Below, one piece after another: positions 59,943 through 64,000 of a DNA stretch of 64,000 bases. Every line of letters begins with the position of its first letter. Position 1 is the first letter of the stretch. The notes under the pieces are model-generated. The model saw only the letters and a list, made by a program, of their open reading frames with translations, made no database searches and was not told where the DNA came from. The translations under genes were made by a program, and so were the position numbers. Source of the stretch: Methylovorus menthalis (GTDB lineage Bacteria; Pseudomonadota; Gammaproteobacteria; Burkholderiales; Methylophilaceae). The stretch is from positions 1,586,134 through 1,650,133 of the forward strand of contig NZ_JAJAQH010000006.1 of NCBI RefSeq assembly GCF_020523625.1, written 5' to 3'.

Positions 59943-60943
59943 TGCGATATCTCCATTCGTTTTGCGCCATAGAGCAATGCCAGCAACAGCAGGGCTGCGG
60001 CATAGCAAATCCCTGCCAGATCGCGGCGTGGCTGTTTTTCAAAGTAATGCGAAGGCAGGTTGTGCATCTTGCCTACGTCACGCAAGGCGGCCTCCAGTGC
60101 GCGCGGGTTTTCCGCTTCGTAAGCCTGATAGGGCACACCCAGGGTCTTGAAATACTCATGCAGGAAATACTCGGGCGCGCTGGCGGCATCGTCGCCCTCC
60201 CCCGGCTGGACAAAAATGCTGGGGGAATTGGTACCGCGGATATAAATCCATGCGAGCGCTGCGTGCTCACTGGCAAACCAGCTGCGTATGCGATCCTGAG
60301 TCTGGCTGTCGATATGGGCGCCACCATCGGATACCAGCAGGATCAGCCGTGCGCCTGTCACCGGCTTGCCCTTGAAGTAATCAAGTGCCATGCCGAGGCC
60401 ACGCGCTACCGCGGTAAACCCCATGCCTTGCGCTTCGGCACTATCCAGGGCCGCCTTGAGCGCGACCTGATCATGTGTCAGCGGCAGCACAAATACCGGC
60501 GAGGTGCTGAAGGTAATCAGGCCCACCAGATCCTGCTGGCGGCTCTCGATAAACTTGGCGAGCACTTCGCGGGCGGCTTTGAGTTTTGAGGGACTCTGGA
60601 CCGCGTCGGTCGCCTGAATATATTTGCCAGCAAAGTCATCGTTCATGCTGGCACTGCGATCCAGCACCACCATGATATGGGCGCCATGCCCCACGCGCTC
60701 GATCTCGGACTGGCGCAGATGCAATCCCGCCATGCCCAGCACCAGCGCCACCACACAGAGCATGCCGATCAGCCGCAAAGCCCATGACAAGGCGCGCGAC
60801 CAGCGATCTTCCGGCATCAAGAGCATGGCCGGATGGCGCAATACCGACTGGCCATGACGCCACAACGGCAGCAAGCCCAGCAACAGCAGCCATAGCACGG
60901 CTGGTGTATCAAACCCCATAGCATCAAACCCCAGCCCACTCAC
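59930..60943 (-). CDS. mxaC: Methanol oxidation protein MxaC (von Willebrand A domain)
   Basis: MxaC is needed for active methanol dehydrogenase, probably in a membrane complex with the MoxR-type ATPase. The 337-residue protein has two N-terminal membrane segments (about 14-28 and 53-73) and a vWA domain with a full MIDAS motif (MVVLDRSASMNDDF; ITFSTSPVFVLPLT; LVSDGGAH). A C-terminal membrane segment is near residue 315. The frame begins at GTG 60943, overlapping the mxaA stop as GTGA; an ATG at 60919 is an alternative. Confidence 0.94.
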   Translation of the reverse strand: MSGLGFDAMGFDTPAVLWLLLLGLLPLWRHGQSVLRHPAMLLMPEDRWSRALSWALRLIGMLCVVALVLGMAGLHLRQSEIERVGHGAHIMVVLDRSASMNDDFAGKYIQATDAVQSPSKLKAAREVLAKFIESRQQDLVGLITFSTSPVFVLPLTHDQVALKAALDSAEAQGMGFTAVARGLGMALDYFKGKPVTGARLILLVSDGGAHIDSQTQDRIRSWFASEHAALAWIYIRGTNSPSIFVQPGEGDDAASAPEYFLHEYFKTLGVPYQAYEAENPRALEAALRDVGKMHNLPSHYFEKQPRRDLAGICYAAALLLLALLYGAKRMEISQWHA

Positions 60944-61878
60944 GGTTTGCGGCCTCGCTCCAGTGCGCGACAGGCGGCCAGCAATGTCTTGATCGCCGCC
61001 ACATCCTCCGCACTCGCGGCATTGGGCGCCTCGGCAAAAAACACGCGGGCGGAGCGTGCATAAAACGCTTCAATCTCGGGACGCAAGCGCGCAAGCTCGG
61101 GGCGCAGTTTCAGCAAGATAGGCACATCGCTGGCAAACACCGTACGGCCCGCCGCCTGGTTAAATGCGTGATGCGCCACGGCAAAGCTTTGCGTCAGACT
61201 GAGCTTGCGGCCTTGGCGGCCACGCAGACGACGGCAAGCCGCCGTGAAGGGCCCGGCTGCCGCCCAGCGGAAAGGTGGTTTGTCGTGACGCCATAACAGC
61301 CAGAGCGCGGCTGAGAGCGTCAGCGCCAGTGCGAGCACGGTATGGCGCATGGGCCTCAAGGTGTCGCGTAATGGTGGCAGGCTATCGGGGCGCAAGCTGG
61401 TCTGGCTGGTATCGAGAATGACCGGCAGCAAAGGCGACACCATGACCTGCCGCTCGTGGATTTTGACCGGCAACACGGTCTGGCGATGGCGCAGGTTAAC
61501 GGTAAAGGCAGGCAAGGGAATCGTGCGCGTCTCGCGCAGGGCCTTGAACAACTGCCAGCGCAGATGCAGCTTGAAACGGCCCTGCTCCGGGGCGTTTTCC
61601 TGCACATCCACCTCACGCAGCTCTATCCACTGTCCATCGCCGCTGCGCGGCAGGGTTTCTTCCACCAGCGTGGCGCCGGGCGGGGCGGTAATATCCACCA
61701 CCTCATCAATCACGTCGCCTATAAAGTATCCGGCCTCGCGATAATGGCTTTCGACATGCACATCATTGGCGGCGTAGGCGCCAGCCGCCGAAAAAGCCCA
61801 CATGGCCTGGCCGAACATCGCCAGCCATCCCATGCGGCGCCATCTGCTGAGAGACCACGGCTTGCATACAGGCATCAT
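60940..61878 (-). CDS. mxaA: Methanol dehydrogenase maturation protein MxaA
   Basis: MxaA is involved in calcium incorporation into the enzyme. The 312-residue precursor has a signal peptide (GWLAMFGQAMWAFSAAGAYA) and a beta-rich periplasmic region (RFKLHLRWQLFKALRETRTIPLPAFTVNLRHRQ). A membrane segment follows near residue 185 (HTVLALALTLSAALWLLW), then a cytoplasmic helical tail. Two ATGs in a row lie at 61878 and 61875, the first overlapping the mxaS stop (ATGA). A third, at residue 16, is also possible. The start is therefore uncertain. Confidence 0.9.
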   Translation of the reverse strand: MMPVCKPWSLSRWRRMGWLAMFGQAMWAFSAAGAYAANDVHVESHYREAGYFIGDVIDEVVDITAPPGATLVEETLPRSGDGQWIELREVDVQENAPEQGRFKLHLRWQLFKALRETRTIPLPAFTVNLRHRQTVLPVKIHERQVMVSPLLPVILDTSQTSLRPDSLPPLRDTLRPMRHTVLALALTLSAALWLLWRHDKPPFRWAAAGPFTAACRRLRGRQGRKLSLTQSFAVAHHAFNQAAGRTVFASDVPILLKLRPELARLRPEIEAFYARSARVFFAEAPNAASAEDVAAIKTLLAACRALERGRKP

Positions 61879-62819
61879 CGTGCCGACTCCATAAAATAAT
61901 GTGTCAACGCCCGCGCTTGCAGGCGGTCGCTGATAAAAAACGGCAGGCGTCCCCATTGCGCACAGACTTCGGCAATGGCCTCACGGCGCGCTTCATAGGC
62001 GGCATTGATTTTTTGCTGCAGACGGGGACGACACCAGAGCAGGCGCTCCTGCCGCGTCTCGGCATCGCGAAAGCGGGCAAAGCCCCAGCGTGGCAAGGCA
62101 CTGTGTTCGGCGCTGTTCCATAGCACCACGGGCACCACGTCATGCCCGCTCAGGCTTTGCAGCACCTTTTGCAGTTCAGGCAAGGGGTAATGGGCATCGG
62201 TCACCAGAAATACCAGTGCACGCTCGCGGCCGATCTCGGCGGCAGCAGAGGCCAGGCCATGAGCTCCACCTTGTGGGGCTGCCGCTTGCGCCAGTCGCTG
62301 GCGAATGGCACTGCCCTGCAGACGGCTGCACCGCGCGGGAATTTGCAGCTCGCGCACGATGCCATCGTTGCAGGCTATGAACCCCAGCCGGTCTGCCATA
62401 CGCCAGGTAGACCAGGCCAGTTGCTCGCACAGGTCGGCAATCACCTCTATCTTGTTTGCGTCACCGTGATCAGAAGGCTTGGAACTACTCAAAGAATTTC
62501 CAGCGGAATGCTCACCCAGCGCATGGCTTGCCCCCTGCTCGCCCTGAAACGCCATGGAGGCCGACCAGTCGGCCACTACCCACACTGGCAGCGACACATT
62601 TTGCTGGTACATCTTCACCAGCAAGCGGCGGTAAGGATCACGGGCGGTGGCGCGCACATCAATACGGCGCGGATCCGGGTTATCCAGCAAGGGACCGTGC
62701 CCGCGAAAGCGGCTGCCGGAACCAGCAATACGGCCGACATGGGCACCAGCACGCAAGCCGTTGGCGCGCCATTTCACATAGTAGTGAATCAGCTCGGGGA
62801 TAGAGGACAACAGACTCAC
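61875..62819 (-). CDS. mxaS: Methanol oxidation protein MxaS (DUF58 / von Willebrand-like)
   Basis: MxaS is a soluble DUF58-type protein thought to work with the MxaR ATPase. The 314-residue protein has the DUF58 region (AGSGSRFRGHGPLLDNPDPRRIDVRATARDPYRRLLVKMYQ) and a MIDAS-like VVADWSASMAF, with the second half LVFLVTDAHYPLPELQ. The start is GTG 62819, giving MSLLSSIPELIHYYVKW and overlapping the mxaR stop as GTGA. The frame is open 159 nt further upstream inside mxaR, without homology. Confidence 0.93.
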   Translation of the reverse strand: MSLLSSIPELIHYYVKWRANGLRAGAHVGRIAGSGSRFRGHGPLLDNPDPRRIDVRATARDPYRRLLVKMYQQNVSLPVWVVADWSASMAFQGEQGASHALGEHSAGNSLSSSKPSDHGDANKIEVIADLCEQLAWSTWRMADRLGFIACNDGIVRELQIPARCSRLQGSAIRQRLAQAAAPQGGAHGLASAAAEIGRERALVFLVTDAHYPLPELQKVLQSLSGHDVVPVVLWNSAEHSALPRWGFARFRDAETRQERLLWCRPRLQQKINAAYEARREAIAEVCAQWGRLPFFISDRLQARALTHYFMESAR

Positions 62820-63838
62820 GGTGCCGCCACTTGTGCCAATACGGCTTCCATCAAGGCCGGTGCAATCACATCGCGGTGCAGCTCGTGCACCGGCTGCAGA
62901 AACACGCGGTGCGCAATAATGTCGTAGAACACTTCGCGTATGTCTTCCGGCATCAGGTAATCGCGTCCGGCCAGCCACGCTACCACGCGCGCACCACGCA
63001 TCAGCATGCCCATGCCGCGCGGGCTGGCACCCGCCAGCACCAGGCTGCCAACGTCAATACCGGATAACTGCACACCCACATCCTGTGGCTTGGCAGTCGC
63101 CTGCCACAGGGCGAGCGCATAATTCTGCAGCGCAGGGCTGGCCTGCACGTGCTTTTGAATGCTGGCGGCCACATCGTTCAGCTGGTCATACGGCAGGATG
63201 GCCGCAGGCACACTCTCGATAAGCTTGTCGGTATCCTGAAAGCGGGTATCAAACATCAGTTGCTTGCGAATTTCGTCGTCGTCTGGCGATTTCACCAGCA
63301 CTTCCATGAAGAAGCGGTCGCGCGCGGCGCCCGGCAACTCGAAGGTTTCTTCTTTTTCCACGCGGTTGCGGTCAGCAAACAAGATGAAATGCGGGAAATA
63401 ATATTCGCGGTTAAATGCCGTCACGCTGCGCTCGGCCATGGCGCGCAGCAGCAGGGAATGCACTTGCGGACGGGCCCGGTTGATCTCATTAAAGAAGAAC
63501 ACAGACAAGGCATCGCCCTGGCTCAGCAAAGGGCCGGGATCAATGCGCATCTGCCCGGCGTCGTCTATCCAGGTGTGGTAAATCAGGTCAGAAGGCATCA
63601 GGTCCACCGTGCCTTCCACGCGCTGATAGGCGCCACCAAGCGCTCGGGCTGCTGCGCGCAGCAGCGTGGTTTTGCCCACGCCGACATCGCCTTCAAGCAA
63701 CACATGGCCACGGGCAAACAGCGAAATAAGCAGGGAGCGGACCGGGTGGGCCTGCCCCAGAACGACCGCATTCAAGGATTGTTCAAATGCCGTGGCGCGT
63801 TCACGCCAGTCGGCCAGAGCAGAAGGTGTCGGATTCAT
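62816..63838 (-). CDS. mxaR: MoxR-family AAA+ ATPase MxaR
   Basis: MxaR is the MoxR-type AAA+ chaperone of methanol dehydrogenase. The 340-residue protein has Walker A GDVGVGKTTLLRAA near residue 50 and Walker B VFFFNEINRARPQVHSLLLRAMAE. In the latter an Asn replaces the Asp of the usual DEINRA; this may be a trait of the MxaR branch. Sensor and C-terminal lid regions follow (FADRNRVEKEETFELPGAARDRFF). ATG 63838 is chosen; GTG 63847 is the alternative. A hairpin lies between mxaI and this gene. Confidence 0.94.
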   Translation of the reverse strand: MNPTPSALADWRERATAFEQSLNAVVLGQAHPVRSLLISLFARGHVLLEGDVGVGKTTLLRAAARALGGAYQRVEGTVDLMPSDLIYHTWIDDAGQMRIDPGPLLSQGDALSVFFFNEINRARPQVHSLLLRAMAERSVTAFNREYYFPHFILFADRNRVEKEETFELPGAARDRFFMEVLVKSPDDDEIRKQLMFDTRFQDTDKLIESVPAAILPYDQLNDVAASIQKHVQASPALQNYALALWQATAKPQDVGVQLSGIDVGSLVLAGASPRGMGMLMRGARVVAWLAGRDYLMPEDIREVFYDIIAHRVFLQPVHELHRDVIAPALMEAVLAQVAAP

Positions 63839-63905
63839 GGAACTCACTATCGGGTTAATCCGCGCAGGGCGGCAGAAGGGTCCGGGTATGCCAGGGTGGC
63901 ACCGG

Positions 63906-63940
63906 AAAAAGCGGATAGCGCATGCTCTGCACTATCCGCT
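63906..63940 (-). terminator. Intrinsic terminator or attenuator between mxaI and mxaR
   Basis: On the minus strand AGCGGATAG (63940-63932) and CTATCCGCT (63918-63910) form a perfect 9-bp stem with a 13-nt loop, running into TTTTT (63910-63906). It lies about 22 nt after the mxaI stop. Partial termination here would give much more mRNA for the structural subunits than for the maturation genes mxaR-D. Confidence 0.85.
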
Positions 63941-63961
63941 ACGCCAGTTAAATCACTACTT

Positions 63962-64000
63962 TTACTTGACGTCGTATTTGAACTGACCTGTTTCTTTCAG
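63962..64000 (-). CDS. mxaI: Methanol dehydrogenase small subunit MxaI, last 12 codons
   Basis: The minus strand encodes LKETGQFKYDVK followed by TAA and is open to the window edge. The sequence resembles the conserved C-terminal region of MxaI (family form KKTGKFxYDVK). It lies upstream of mxaR, where mxaI belongs in the mxaFJGIR order. The rest of the gene is outside the window. With only 12 codons visible, the call rests on this match and on context. Confidence 0.8.
   Translation of the reverse strand: MKETGQFKYDVK

Overview
The window looks like a chromosomal segment of a motile, methanol-oxidising betaproteobacterium, most likely a member of the Methylophilaceae (Methylovorus/Methylobacillus type). 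Two things point there. The right end carries the methanol dehydrogenase maturation genes mxaRSACKLD, with the last codons of mxaI at the very edge. Most of the rest is a betaproteobacterial flagellar/chemotaxis regulon that has the FlhDC master regulator together with FlhF/FlhG. The genus is an inference. I saw no rRNA, tRNA, CRISPR array, insertion sequence or phage gene.

Layout from left to right. (1) 1-7862, minus strand: a chemoreceptor running off the left edge, then cheW, cheA, cheY, a cheZ-like gene, motB and motA. (2) 8098-12508, plus strand: an iron-type cell-surface signalling unit (FecI-type sigma factor, FecR-type anti-sigma, TonB-dependent receptor with an STN domain) behind a good Fur-box match and closed by a strong terminator. 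(3) 12513-14476, minus strand: a membrane-anchored methyltransferase, then flhC and flhD. (4) 14477-15407: a 0.93-kb AT-rich, repeat-filled control region between the divergent flhDC and flhB operons. (5) 15408-25036, plus strand: flhB, flhA, flhF, flhG, fliA, motC, motD, a Gfo/Idh/MocA oxidoreductase and an MgtC-family protein. (6) 25055-26774, minus strand: flgN, flgM, flgA. (7) 26975-37070, plus strand: flgBCDEFGHIJ, then flgKL. (8) 37116-48067, minus strand: fliF, G, H, I, J, K, L, M, N, O, P, Q, R in transcription order. (9) fliE (plus), then on the minus strand fliC, flaG, fliD, fliS, fliT, a FliK-domain protein and an FlhB C-terminal homologue. (10) 54351-57512, minus strand: an orphan regulatory domain of diguanylate-cyclase type without GGDEF, and a NarL-type response regulator with its HPK7-type histidine kinase. 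(11) 57666-64000, minus strand: the mxa cluster with terminators.

How the parts work together. FlhDC is expected to start the hierarchy of basal-body and export genes. FliA (sigma-28), held by FlgM, then reads late promoters. Three sites match the sigma-28 consensus closely, upstream of flgMN, flgKL and fliC. Rotation is served by two stator pairs, MotAB and MotCD. The mxa proteins build active methanol dehydrogenase, a complex coupled to energy supply.

The observations I would look at first are: an FlhG that keeps the N-terminal DQAxxLR activator motif but has lost the Walker A and A' residues of its ATPase; the stand-alone diguanylate-cyclase N-terminal domain, whose ribosome binding site lies in a hairpin; the structured repeats between flhDC and flhB; and tandemly duplicated modules in the chemoreceptor and in CheA.
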